A DNA stretch of 64,000 nucleotides, taken from positions 5,854,001 to 5,918,000 of the forward strand of contig JARFIW010001104.1 in NCBI GenBank assembly GCA_036346225.1, written 5' to 3'. The DNA comes from Platerodrilus igneus. Lineage: Eukaryota; Arthropoda; Insecta; Coleoptera; Lycidae. Under the pieces are notes generated by a model that had not been told where the DNA came from, ran no database searches, and saw only the letters and a list, made by a program, of their open reading frames with translations. This document shows, piece by piece, positions 34,207 to 46,260 of this stretch. How positions within the stretch are numbered: the stretch's first letter is position 1; each line of letters begins with the position of its first letter. The position numbers and the translations under genes were made by a program.

Positions 34207-34792
34207 TTGGTCCTTCGAGTTAAATTAAATCAGTTCTAAGAAATACTGTTCGGTGAGTATAAAATTGTGACTTAATTGTATTTTGTGCGTTTTTATTGCA
34301 AAAACGACGCGACACGTGGTCGTATCTTTAGTTGTGTCCGCCATTTTTATTACGTGTTCGCGGAAATATTTCATGCATGGATAGTGCTGCCAAGTACCGC
34401 GTATAACAGAAACCGCATGTAAAGAAAACGTGTTTGTTAAATCAATAAATACCGTGGTTTAAACTTTCAAAATTGAAATTGGTATGTGGTTTAGGAAAGT
34501 AAAACTTTTATCGCGCCGTGTACAGCCGACATTTTAATTACGCGGAAATTACGTAGCGCACGTGCCTGACAGTGGTGCCAATTGTGTAAAGTGCGGCGCC
34601 ATGTTCCATTCATATCCGCCATTTATATTGGCGCGAGATTATAGCAAGGTGGGCGGTAGCCAACTCTAGTGTGTTAAGAAACATTATCTTGCTGAAAAAC
34701 GGGTTTAACAAACTTTAGTTGAATATTTCAGGATTGTAGCGTGTTTTCTGAACAAAGACAAATCGCGCGTTGTTTTGTGTATCGGTGTAAAA

Positions 34793-35287
34793 ATGGAAAT
34801 CGAAAAATTATCCAATAAACGTCGATTGCTCTTTCACAAGGCAGAAGCTCTTCTAAAATGTGGTGAAGAAGCACAGCAAGATCCGGAAAACAAATTTGGC
34901 TCATTTGACGTTCGCTTCAGTGACTTCCCGAATTCGAGGAAATACAATTAGAAATCGTGTCACACGTAGAGGCAGATGATCTCGACCAGCAAGAAGCAGT
35001 GCAATCTAAGTTCGACGACATTCAATATTTTATTAAACTAATTCATCGAGAACTGTGTCAAGGTAAATCTCAATCTGAAAACTTTATAGCAATGTCGCGA
35101 CATTCCTGTGTGCATGGACAAAACTCATATAATTTAAAGCTTCCTCGGATCTCAATTCCTAGATTTGACGGCAACTTTAAAGAGTCCACATTTTATTATC
35201 TTTATCGTACACTTATTCATGAGAACGATAGCTTGTCGAACGTGGAAAAGTTCCAATATTTAACGTCGTGTTTATCGAAGGAGACAT
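34793..35287 (+). pseudogene. BEL element A gag, N-terminal part
   Basis: Starts at the ATG at 34793 (MEIEKLSNKRRLLFHKAEAL), the first ATG after a ~590-base leader. A 1-base loss near 34935 shifts the frame, after which the protein continues as EFEEIQLEIVSHVEADDLDQ and then LPRISIPRFDGNFKE and NVEKFQYLTSCLSKETL, the conserved BEL gag core. The Gypsy element interrupts the coding immediately after, at 35288. Gag forms the virus-like particle in which reverse transcription occurs. Confidence 0.8.
35284..35287. repeat. target site duplication of the Gypsy element (left)
   Basis: ACAT, repeated at 45579-45582. Confidence 0.8.
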
Positions 35288-37159
35288 TGAAACGTATTAT
35301 ATTTTCTTGATCGCTAACCCCAAACGGTCACATTCTTTCCTAAATTGAGCTTAACTAATGCTCTCTTCTTAATACATACATCTGACTCTAGAAGTTGGGG
35401 GTCAGCAAAACAAAGTCTTCCGACGTAACTAGGGGACTATTCCTTGGGTAGAGCTATGAGCAATGGGGGTAAGTCGAAATCTATGGAGGTTACACTTAAC
35501 AAAAAACAAACAGGCGCCACCAAGTCCAAATTGATTTATTTTAGGGCATAGCTATTTTTTAAGGGCGGACTTGGAGACCCAAAAAAGAGATCGCCTTCGT
35601 TGATACACAAACTTGTCTTAACAGAATAAGACGCTGTTCCTGTAAGAAAGAATAATAATTAAGTCACATAAAAATGGGAACACTATTTGCGTCCCTCAAG
35701 TATACCTAAAAGTATAGAGAATATTTTCTGCATAATGGGATCATAAAATTTTAGTTCTTATTGCTTTTTGTTTACCAAGTCTGATCAGACTAGATCAGAA
35801 TAAAAAACTTTAAATGAAGAATATTAATTTACTAATAAGAATTTTCTTGGTTTCAGTAAATAAAGTATCATTGTAATTAAATAAAATAAAAATTTGAAGT
35901 ACTTGCAAAACTGGTAGTAAAGGTTATCAACTAATCCTTACTCAAATATTTTATAATTCTATGTAACTAAAAATGCTAGAGTTTCTTTATAACCCAATCA
36001 GATCTGTGTGAGTCATTTACAAATGAATATACGAAATTTTCTCTTTAGGTTAACAAACTTAAATTTAGTTTGAAGTCAAAATAATCACCAAGATATTCTC
36101 TAATGTTATCTATAGTGGTTGTACTAAAATGCTAAACATGTGTTAGCCATTGGGCAATTGTTGACAATAGTGAACAAACAAACAGGTGATGTAATAGCAG
36201 CTGTTAAATTACGTTGAAGCCACGTGTGATCACGTATTTACGAAGCTAAGTGAAAGCAAATTTAATACTGGGAAAACCAGCTTATTTACAGGTAAACTGA
36301 ATAACAATTTTGTACGTCTAACAAACAAAATGAAATAATGTACTTTCAGAAGGAAAGTACTCAGGAAATCTTAATTCTATTACGAACCCAAGAGCAGCAG
36401 TTGTCCCTTGATGTAATGGAAATTACCTCGCAGCGCGGGAACAGCAACTAATTATACTTGCTTTCCATGCTTTAACACAGGTGTAGGAGCAAAGCGGGTT
36501 CCTTACTTGGATCACGGCAGCATTACTTTGTAACGTAATCTTCCGTTGTCTAAATTTATTTACTAAAATAATTTTTCATTGCGTAGCCAACAAATTAAGC
36601 TTTCTAAATTGTAACTTCAAAGGGATCATGTTGTCTCAAATTTTACAGTTGCGATTTTCGACGTGGTGTGCGATATATACGTTATCCATGCAGTTTTCTA
36701 ATTTCTCGTTGGGATTTCAAATGTGTCGTTGTGAGTTCAAATGGGTCGTTGCGCTAAATAAATTTTGTAAATTAGCTAATATGACAACGAATATACAAAA
36801 TGTGGATTAGGTACTAACCGTTACTCAGGAAGTGTTTCACAAACATAGAGCGACTCGGAGGTCACTCGCCATTCTCTTAGAATGCATCTTGACGCTACTT
36901 TTAACTATCGACGAGTGCGCTCGCTGCTTTCTTGTATGGTGGGAGGTTCCGGATTTTAGTTCTCGAACCTCTCACGCGCGCGCCAGTGGCTGTGAAATTA
37001 CACCGAACTCGGAAACAACTCGACTAATAATCCTTGATATTATAATACTATAAAAGTTTGATTGTTACTTGAATATTTATTTTAATTAATAAAGGTATTT
37101 TACTATTCATTGTACGTTTAATGAATGGATTCTCCTACTGCAAAAATAAAATTGTTACA
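35288..37159 (-). repeat. 3' LTR of the Gypsy element
   Basis: 1872 bases, near-identical to 43683-45578. The main difference is one fewer copy of a ~20-base unit (tcgttgcgagttcaaat) around 36725. The 73-codon frame at 36832-37053 is identical in both LTRs but has no recognisable motif. Confidence 0.92.
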
Positions 37160-37172
37160 CTACCTCTTTCCT
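37160..37172 (-). other. polypurine tract of the Gypsy element
   Basis: Minus strand AGGAAAGAGGTAG directly before the 3' LTR, the expected primer for plus-strand DNA synthesis. Confidence 0.75.
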
Positions 37173-38584
37173 AAAAGAAAAAATTTTTCTTAAAAACTTC
37201 AAATATAACTAATACAAAAAATTTTTTTACAACAATACTAGCCTTTCCTATCTTCCTAACCAACTATGCAATTTTATAAATTTACTCAAATGGGGGGGAC
37301 CTTCATTTATAATTGAGAGTGTGTTGGTAACTACGTGTACCTGACGTCCTTCGGGAGACAAAATCGGGGAGTCACAATCGGTAATAATCAAAATTGGGAG
37401 GGGGTCAAATTAGAGAGTCAAACACTCCACGGGACAAAAGAATTTAAATTTACAAAATTTCTTGACTTGAGATTCCTACTTCTAATAAGGCTAATATTTC
37501 TGACCTAAAATCAAACACTTACAATTTACTTCTAATTTCAAAAAACTTCACTTCCAGGAGCTCATTTAGCTCTATTTACAAAAAACAGGAATGCTTCCTC
37601 ATCAGAACAGCATTACCATTCAAAATATCATCACTATAAGGTGAGAATCAAAAGAAATACCCTACTAATAGGTCTAAATTTAAGCATCATCACAAGGTGA
37701 TAACCAAAACAAAAGTGACCTAATCAAAAGGTTACTTATCAAATTCAAATACAAAGTATTATCACTTTATTACAAAGAGATAATCAAAACGAAGGTAACC
37801 TGACCATACGGTTACTTAACAAATTCAAATACAAAATATTATCACTTTATTACAAAGAGATAATCAAAACAAAGGTAACCTGACCATACGGTTACTTAAC
37901 AAATTCAAATACAAAATATTATCACTTTATTACAAAGAGATAATCAAAACAAAGGTAACCTGACCATCAGGTTACTCATCAAATTTCAAACCCAAAATAA
38001 CCCAGTTAGGGTTGTAGAATCCTACACCCTACTGATCATCCTATCACTAATTGCTAACGAACAACTGATCTCATTAGTGATGGACCAAACGGTGAAAATC
38101 ACCAAGTCAACTTTGACCTTATCAAATCTAAGAACTTCTAACGGTCAAAAGGAACAAGGGAAAGAACAATTCATTCTCTCCACCTTGACATGTAGAAATC
38201 AGGACCAATAGTTAAATAGCCCACCTACTTCTACATTGTAAGGATATCTGTCAAAGACATCCTCCAAACACATCTCCGAGCAACGCGCGAGCAAAACGAC
38301 CAGCGTGCACCAAGGCACACCTCAACTTACAAAACTTACAAAATCTCAAACCACTTATTTCACTCCTCAAACAAAATACTCAATATTAGTGGACCGACAC
38401 TAGATCAAGAATTGGAACAAAACAAAACAGACCACTACGTCATTACTTAATATCAAAGAGATGACCGGACCGGAATTAATCGTCAAAATCATCATTTTCA
38501 TTTGGATCTGATACTCCAATTGGTTTCAAGTCCTTTATGTGCCATTTCCTGCTCCTGTTCCATCTTCGTTTTCTAACTCATATA
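37173..38584 (-). other. Gypsy 3' non-coding region with 80-bp tandem repeats
   Basis: No envelope-like or other open frame is visible in 1.4 kb between integrase and the polypurine tract. An 80-base unit (atcactttattacaaagaga...) repeats at 37761, 37841 and 37921, with diverged copies from about 37610. The last copies are nearly identical. Confidence 0.7.
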
Positions 38585-39960
38585 CTAAACTGGAATGTTT
38601 TTCCGAATTTTACTCATAACGAACTTAGGAGCTAACTTAGCGGAAAATTTATCACTAGCACTCGAGAGGACCTTATTAGTTCTCCAAACATACTCTCCGA
38701 CTCGGAATGAAATGTCTCTTCTCCGAAGATTGTAGCGTTTACACGAACGTTGATAAGCTACATGCAAATTTTCACGGACACTTCCAAAATATCAAACAAA
38801 AGTTGACGATCCAAAACATAAGAAGGTCTACTACTGGAGACGACATCAACATCCTCACCAGGTATAAAATTATCCTTATAAGCTTTTCCACTTAAAGGTA
38901 CCTGACGACCAAAAACTAAAAATTTGGTGAATAGTTGGTGGACTCATGTTTTGCTGAGTTGATCGCGTATTGGATCTTTGATATCTCAACATCCCACGTA
39001 TCATGTTCTTCTACGTATGTACGGATTGCTGTACCAACTGTCTTATTGATTCTTTCCACAAAATTGCATTGGGGAGCATAAACAGCGTTATACCAAATTT
39101 TTGAATTTCGTACCTTGCACACAAAGCTTTAAAAATACGTCCAACTAATTGTGGACCATTATCACAAATAACAAATTGTGGTACTCCGTAGACAAGAAAT
39201 ACCTTTTCTTCCAAAACTTCTCGATCAAATGTGCGGTAGCACTACGTAAAGGTTGCAAAATCGAATACTTCGAGAACCAATCACCAACAACTAAGAGCCA
39301 TTTATGTCCGCGTTTGGAACGAGGAAACGGACCCATCAAATCTAATGCAATGGTTTGGAATGGTAGTCCAACTTCTTTCTCCTTTCCCATCATTCCAAGG
39401 GGACCTCTATTGGGTGGTTTTGAGCACCACAAATCAAACATTTCCTACAAAATTTACGTACGTCAAAGATCATCTTTGGCCAATAATACAATTCTTGGAC
39501 TCGAGACAAAGTTTTAAGGAACCAAAATGTCCTGCTGAAGGGGGTCATGACATGATTTAATGACATCTACGCGCTGAGACTTTGGCACCAAATATTTCCA
39601 CTCTACAACATTCGCCGAATGCGGTAATAAGGAAGGTATAAACTTATAAATAAACCCATCTTCTACTTTCCATTGTGGGTAGCTTTTCGGTGACAACAAA
39701 ATTTTCTTTCTCAAAGACTCATACCACAAGTCTACTGCATCAAGTTTAATCTCTACTAAGTTAACTTCTGGATTTTCTAAAGGAACACCACGACTAAGAC
39801 AATCTGGAACTATATTGAACTTTCCTTTTCTATGCACCAAATCAAATGAGTGTTGCCTTAATCGAACTGACCATCTGGCGAGTTTTCCAGTTGGATTCTG
39901 AAGATTACTCAACCAAAGTAACGAAAATGATCGGTGACAACGGTGAATCGAACTCCTTCT
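38585..39960 (-). pseudogene. Gypsy integrase
   Basis: Minus-strand order: end of RNase H and tether (SLLWLSNLQNPTGKLARW, DCLSRGVPLE), zinc domain (VIKSCHDP, then CRKCLICG near 39440), catalytic core with LDLMGPFPRS (first Asp), CDNGPQLVG (second Asp) and NFVERINKTVG (Glu), and the C-terminal domain (FRVGEYVWRTNK, LAPKFVMSKI). All three catalytic acidic residues are present, but the frames are broken by a stop near 39514 and shifts near 39150 and 39000, so no intact enzyme can be made. Confidence 0.82.
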
Positions 39961-41580
39961 ACCCACGGACGAAATTTCTCAATTGCAAAATAACCGCTAA
40001 ACACTCTCTTTCAGTGGTGGAATAATTGCGCTCAGTACGGCTCAGGGTTTTGCTTGCGTACGAAATTACACGCTCTTCTCCGTTTACATTCTGAATCAAC
40101 ACAGCTCCTAACCCAGTGTTGCTTGCGTCACACTCAACGATAAAGGGTGCCGAGTAGTCTGGCTGCGAAAGAAGAGGTGCAGAAACTAATGCTTGCTTGA
40201 TTAGCACAAATGAATTTTCTGCTTCCGCACTCCAGTTTACAGTTTGACCTTTTTTCTTACTTTTAATGAGGTCATTAATAGGCGAAACTAAAGACGAAAA
40301 ATTCTTTATAAAGCGCCTGTACCAGCTGCACATTCCTATAAACCTTTTAATTTCCGTTGTGGTTTTCGGACGGGAAAGTTAACCATCGCCGACACCTTAT
40401 CGGGATCTGTACGAAGTGAGTTCGAACCTACTATATAACCCAAAATTTAAGTGTTTTTTAAAAATTCACATTTACTTATATTTATGGTAAGGTTAGCTTC
40501 TTTTAAACGTTGCTTAACCTCTACTAATAACTTTAGATGATCTTCAAAAGATGACGAACATAATATTATGTCGTCCAAATAGCAAAATACATGGGGTTCA
40601 AAACGTGGACCAAAAATTGCATCTACTAAACGCTGTTGCGTCTGCGCAGCATTCTTCAACCCAAATGGCATGCATGTAAATCTATATTGTCCTCGTGAGA
40701 TAACACTGAAGGCAGTCTTATCCTTAGACGATTCACTAAGAGGATTTGCCAAAACGATTTTCTCAAATCCAGAGACGAAATGTAGTTCGCACCTCTCAAC
40801 ATATTGAGAATTCTATCTACGTTCGCAAGGGGGTACGAATCATGAACAGTTAAGTCGTTCAGGGTTCTACCATCAAAACAGAAGCGATATTCTCCATCTG
40901 CCTTCTTAACCAACAAAACTGGAGAGGACCACGGACTAGTACACGGTTCTATAACTTTAAGTCTAAGCATGTCGTCCAATTCCTCATTCAATATCTTACC
41001 AATATATGGTGACATGACATATGGTTTCTTGTGGAAGGGTTTGGCATTGCCTGTGTCTATGTCCAATTCGATTAGGTGAGTTCGTCCTAATCTATCGTCG
41101 CTGCTAATCTCACTAAATGAATTTATTAACTCTTGTGCTTGCGCACTTTGAGCATCTGAGAGGTCATGTAAACCACATAAAGAATCTTCAGTGTTCAAAG
41201 GGATGGAAGACGGACCTATATACCCTATGTCGTTCCCAACATTGCTTTGGATAAACCAATTATTACTTCTAAAGTCAGCAACTACACCAAATAATTTTGC
41301 AAAGTCACTACCGAAAATAAATGTATGCGGTAGGGACGGAACCACTAATGCATTAAGGATGCGGCAATCATTACCTATACAAATTGGCAAATCTACTGAG
41401 CCTACAACAGACTTTATTGAACCATCAGCTGTAGTGATACCTGTTTTGCTGAACTAAAATTTTCAAGTCTAATTCTCTAACAATTGAAAGTGCTAAGGAT
41501 CCTACTACTGAGGTAGTGCATCCCGAATCCAGAAGACCGGTAATGTCTCTATCTATTAATTTCACCATAATGTAGGGTCG
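39961..41580 (-). pseudogene. Gypsy protease, reverse transcriptase and RNase H
   Basis: Protease: GLLDSGCTTSVVG near 41540 (catalytic DSG), followed by a 1-base shift near 41455. RT: frame 40656-41390 holds the fingers (VIEPCTSPWSSPVLLVKK, YRFCFDGRTLN) and motif A ISSLDLRKSFWQI; a shift near 40755 leads to 40447-40752 with FTCMPFGLKNA and the active site YLDDIILCS. RNase H: frame 39959-40333 with IVECDASNTGLGAVL. The usual RT VDYR reads CFDGR here. Domain order and spacing are normal for Gypsy. About three frameshifts disable it. Confidence 0.88.
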
Positions 41581-41748
41581 ATTATCACACTGCTTCTCAA
41601 TGAACAGAGTATTATTCTTAGGCTTCGAAGAGTCCTGACAAAATTTTTAACAACTGTAAGCCATCTCGACCACTCGTCTTTACTAAAGTATTTTTCTTGT
41701 TTACAAATCATAACTGTAGCCTTATGACGCGGAACAGGATACCGACCA

Positions 41749-43115
41749 CTATGTACCTGCCGCCTTACTGGTTTTTGAACAATGTGGACATGACGTTGCC
41801 TTAACGCCTTTTCGACCACATCCAAAACAAAAATTTTTTGTTGCTCTACAATCTCTAAACCAATGTCCACTACGGGAGCAATTCCAACAAACAAAATGAT
41901 TCCTCTTATCGGGACTAAAGGAATTACAAACCGAGGACTCTAAAGAGCTCTTATCCGCTACTGTTACTTGAGGATTGACTAATTTATTCTGAAACACCCT
42001 ACTCTTAACAGCATAAACTTTCTCATTCAACCCAGGATGTTTGTTCTCATATGGATGCTTAGAGGGTTGCAAATCTTATTAGGTTTATTAGAAGACGCCA
42101 AAACCGAGTTTAGTTTCATCAAAGAAGCTTCTTCTAACCTTTTACACAAATTTACTAGGGTCGACAAATCTTGAATGTCCGACAATGCAAGTGCCGAAAT
42201 ATATTCAGGAACCAAATTTCTTCTAATCATTTTAACTTTAGTAACTTCTGCTGGCTCGTTGGTCAGTCTACTAAAGAGGGTTTGCATATGCGCGACAAAT
42301 AAAATAATCCTTTCGTCTTTACCTTGACGACGATTTCTGATCTTTTCCCAAATGTCATCATCCGAAGAACCAGGTAGAAAATCTTCCTTAAACGTTCTAA
42401 CAAGGAGTTCCAGTCTCGCAAAGAATTTTTCACTGTTCTAAACCAAACCAAAGCGTCACCCACAAAAGTTCACATGCTGATCCAAATAAGTCAGCTTCGG
42501 ATACCTTACGAGATTGTGCTAAATCACTAACTCTATCTAAAAATGAATGTAGTTGTTTGGGGTCACCTGAGAATTTTACAGGCCATGAACCTATAGGTAC
42601 TGAAGGTGTTACATACGAAGTCGAATGGATAGGTGCACTAACTAAAGGAGATACTACAACGGACCGATCTAAATAGGTGGACTCTGTACTTTTATTGATT
42701 TTATCGTACAACTCAGCTTCAAGAGTTAATATCGTTGCTACGGTCTCATTTCTAAACTTAATTGCTTCATCGGGATTTATTGAAGGGATTTTCATACGCT
42801 TAGCTCGTCCCGAAAGGTGGTTTATCCTTGAACAAGCTCTTCTAAAATTGAGTCTGATGAGTCGCCCTCAAACTCGGACACAATATTACGAACTGACTCG
42901 ACTGAAACTGAAATTTCTTTACTTTCCGTTGCAAAATCTACTTCATAACACGAAAGGTCAACCAAACAACCAGGCTTATCTATTTCTTTAGCTAACAATC
43001 TACCTAAAATTTTCCGTTTCTCCAACACTGGCCTCTCACTTACCACTCCTCTGATTCTTAGTTCATACTCCAATTCTTCTTTAAGTAGACAAACAATTTG
43101 GAATTTTTCCGACAT
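41749..43115 (-). pseudogene. Gypsy gag with CCHC knuckles
   Basis: Gag starts at the ATG at 43115 (MSEKFQIVCLLKEELEYELR), 550 bases after the primer-binding site. A break near 42800 leads to 42430-42795 (VKFSGDPKQLHSFLDRV, the capsid start). Further shifts near 42450 and 42270 give the capsid end (EYISALALSDIQDLSTLVNL). The nucleocapsid at 41749-42072 has one proper knuckle, CWNCSRSGHWFRDC, and a second, CFGCGRKGVKATSC, in which Val replaces the zinc-binding His. Inactive because of frameshifts. Confidence 0.8.
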
Positions 43116-43663
43116 GGTTACTACAACCTAATGGAATCAAACCGATAAATCTAACTAATCCGAATCTTACAAAAGCTATCAAAACAAATTCGTACTACTA
43201 AAGGTAAAAATCAAAAATGTTTTTGGTAAAATTATTTTGCCAAAACAATATCAAAAAATTTAAGGGGTCAAAACAGAACTAAAGTCAAAAGTAAATTTGA
43301 CCAAATTAACGAATTGAGTGTATGGGGATTACCGTTACAACCAATCTTTTATCAAAAGCAAACAAACAAATCTAAGTGTCAAATAAACCTTAAGCAAACA
43401 AATTTCGAGCAAAATAATTTTTGGACAAATGGACTTCAAAGGAAAATAAATTTTGAGCTAACAAACTTCGAATCAAATTAAATTTAGAACAAATAAATTT
43501 CGAAGCAAATTAATTTTAACAAATAAATTTTAAGGTAAATCAAATTATGAACAAACAACTTTCGAGCTAAATTAAATTATGAACGAACGAATTTCAACAA
43601 ATTACTCGTTGAACAAACAAATTTCGAGCCCCAAATAAATTTTGATCAAACAAATTTCGAAGC

Positions 43664-43681
43664 CCCAAGCGTTGGGCGCTA
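43664..43681 (-). other. primer-binding site of the Gypsy element
   Basis: Minus strand TAGCGCCCAACGCTTGG follows the 5' LTR end after about one base. It resembles the TGGCGCCCAACG site of some insect Gypsy elements. Similar words occur at 21910, 21975, 23800, 25940 and 25980. Confidence 0.7.
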
Positions 43682-43682
43682 G

Positions 43683-45578
43683 TGAAACGTATTATATTTT
43701 CTTGATCGCTAACCCCAAACGGTCACATTCTTTCCTAAATTGAGCTTAACTAATGCTCTCTTCTTAATACATACATCTGACTCTAGAAGTTGGGGTCAGC
43801 AAAACAAAGTCTTCCGACGTAACTAGGGTCTATTCCTTGGGTAGAGCTATGAGCAATGGGGGGTAAGTCAAAATCTATGGAGGGTTACACTTAACAAAAA
43901 AAAAACAGGCGCCACCAAGTCCAAATTGATTTATTTTAGGGGCATAGCTATTTTTTAAGGGCGGACTTGGAGACCCAAAAAAGAGATCGCCTTCGTTGAT
44001 ACACAAACTTGTCTTAACAGAATAAGACGCTGTTCCTGTAAGAAAGAATAATAATTAAGTCACATAAAAATGGGAACACTATTTGCGTCCCTCAAGTATA
44101 CCTAAAAGTATAGAGAATATTTTCTGCATAATGGGATCATAAAATTTTAGTTCTTATTGCTTTTTGTTTACCAAGTCTGATCAGACTAGATCAGAATAAA
44201 AAACTTTAAATGAAGAATATTAATTTACTAATAAGAATTTTCTTGGTTTCAGTAAATAAAGTATCATTGTAATTAAATAAAAATAAAAATTTGAAGTACT
44301 TGCAAAACTGGTAGTAAAGGTTATCAACTAATCCTTACTCAAATATTTTATAATTCTATGTAACTAAAAATGCTAGAGTTTCTTTATAACCCAATCAGAT
44401 CTGTGTGAGTCATTTACAAATGAATATACGAAATTTTCTCTTTAGGTTAACAAACTTAAATTTAGTTTGAAGTCAAAATAATCACCAAGATATTCTCTAA
44501 TGTTATCTATAGTGGTTGTACTAAAATGCTAAACATGTGTTAGCCATTGGGCAATTGTTGACAATAGTGAACAAACAAACAGGTGATGTAATAGCAGCTG
44601 TTAAATTACGTTGAAGCCACGTGTGATCACGTATTTACGAAGCTAAGTGAAAGCAAATTTAATACTGGGGAAAACCAGCTTATTTACAGGTAAACTGAAT
44701 AACAATTTTTGTACGTCTAACAAACAAAATGAAATAATGTACTTTCAGAAGGAAAGTACTCAGGAAATCTTAATTCTATTACGAACCCAAGAGCAGCAGT
44801 TGTCCCTTGATGTAATGGAAATTACCTCGCAGCGTGGGAACAGCAACTAATTATACTTGCTTTCCATGCTTTAACACAGGTGTAGGAGCAAAGCGGGTTC
44901 CTTACTTGGATCACGGCAGCATTACTTTGTAACGTAATCTTCCGTTGTCTAAATTTATTTACTAAAATAATTTTTCATTGCGTAGCCAACAAATTAAGCT
45001 TTCTAAATTGTAACTTCAAAGGGATCATGTTGTCTCAAATTTTACAGTTGCGATTTTCGACGTGGTGTGCGATATATACGTTATCCATGCAGTTTTCTAA
45101 TTTCTCATTGGGATTTCAAATGTGTCGTTGCGAGTTCAAATAGGTCGTTGCGAGTTCAAATGGGTCGTTGCGCTAAATAAATTTTGTAAATTAGCTAATA
45201 TGACAACGAATATACAAAATGTGGATTAGGTACTAACCGTTACTCAGGAAGTGTTTCACAAACATAGAGCGACTCGGAGGTCACTCGCCATTCTCTTAGA
45301 ATGCATCTTGACGCTACTTTTAACTATCGACGAGTGCGCTCGCTGCTTTCTTGTATGGTGGGAGGTTCCGGATTTTAGTTCTCGAACCTCTCACGCGCGC
45401 GCCAGTGGCTGTGAAATTACACCGAACTCGGAAACAACTCGACTAATAATCCTTGATATTATAATACTATAAAAGTTTGATTGTTACTTGAATATTTATT
45501 TTAATTAATAAAGGTATTTTACTATTCATTGTACGTTTAATGAATGGATTCTCCTACTGCAAAAATAAAATTGTTACA
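43683..45578 (-). repeat. 5' LTR of the Gypsy element
   Basis: 1896 bases. Compared with the 3' LTR it has one extra ~20-base unit near 45130-45160 and scattered single-base indels, mostly in homopolymers. This LTR would hold the promoter of the element; no clear TATA box was picked out. Confidence 0.92.
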
Positions 45579-45582
45579 ACAT
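45579..45582. repeat. target site duplication of the Gypsy element (right)
   Basis: ACAT, pairs with 35284-35287. BEL gag coding resumes directly after it. Confidence 0.8.
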
Positions 45583-46260
45583 TAACAATCTTTAAAGGAC
45601 TCCCTCTATACTCAGATAATTAGCCGATTGCATTTGAGCAATTAGTAAAAAGATATCAAAATAAACGTTTGTTACTTACGAGTTATGGGCAGGCTATATC
45701 TAATGCCCCGAAGACTACGTCTGATTCAGAAGCATTGCTGCGTGCAGTGTTAGCTATATTTGTTGAAAATTCATTAGCCTTGAGTCAGTTTGAACAGTAT
45801 TGTGGGACTTTACGCTATTGAATCTTCTTTTACAAAAATTGGATAGTTCGACGAGAATGCTGTTTGAAATCAAACTTCACGATGTGGAAGTCCCGTCGTA
45901 TGAACAATTGTATTCATTTTTATTAAAACGATGAAAAGCATTAGAAACTAATTTTGTGATAGCCGGGTCAAAATCCTGTGATAGAGCAATCGCACAATAA
46001 CCGCAATCAACATTTATCGTTTGCTACAAGTGCAACAAAATCCAATTTGAGTTCGCATCGTGTGCAATGTGTGTATTGTAAAGAAGAGCACTCACTGTTA
46101 AAATGTGATCGTTTCTGGACGTTAGATTCTGCTGATCGTCATAAGTTTGCAAAAACTTCTAACTTATGTTTTAATTGTTTGTCAAGTACACACTCACTTG
46201 CAAAATGTATGTCAATAATGGTGTGTGTAACAAAATACATCACACATATTTACATTTTAA
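45583..46260 (+). pseudogene. BEL element A gag, C-terminal part with zinc knuckles
   Basis: Continues the gag split at 35287: TIFKGLPLYSD, then LLRAVLAIFVENSLALSQFE, FEIKLHDVEVPSYEQLYSFL and two CCHC-type knuckles, CVYCKEEHSLLKC and CFNCLSSTHSLAKC. A stop at about 45626 and further shifts near 45820 and 45930 break it. The zinc knuckles would bind element RNA. The next frame overlaps at 46175. Confidence 0.8.

Larger units (their letters stand above)
35288..45578 (-). mobile_element. Ty3/Gypsy element, innermost of the nest
   Basis: 10.3 kb, minus strand, with long LTRs (35288-37159 and 43683-45578) that both start TGTAAC and end TTTCA on that strand. Primer-binding site 43664-43681 (tagcgcccaacgc), polypurine tract 37160-37172. 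Order gag, protease, RT, RNase H, integrase is typical of Gypsy. About 1.4 kb of non-coding DNA with 80-bp tandem repeats lies between integrase and the 3' LTR. Flanked by ACAT duplications inside the gag of BEL element A. Confidence 0.92.

Noticed and set aside
36832..37053. 73-codon frame identical to 45251-45472
   Set aside because: Both lie in the Gypsy LTRs, whose whole sequence is near-identical, so identity does not indicate selection on a protein. No recognisable domain.
37610..37990. 80-bp tandem array as a possible CRISPR or satellite
   Set aside because: Contiguous diverging units inside the Gypsy non-coding region; no spacers, and too short for satellite DNA.
37173..38584. Possible envelope gene in the Gypsy element
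   Set aside because: The region between integrase and the polypurine tract has no open frame, signal peptide or membrane segment.
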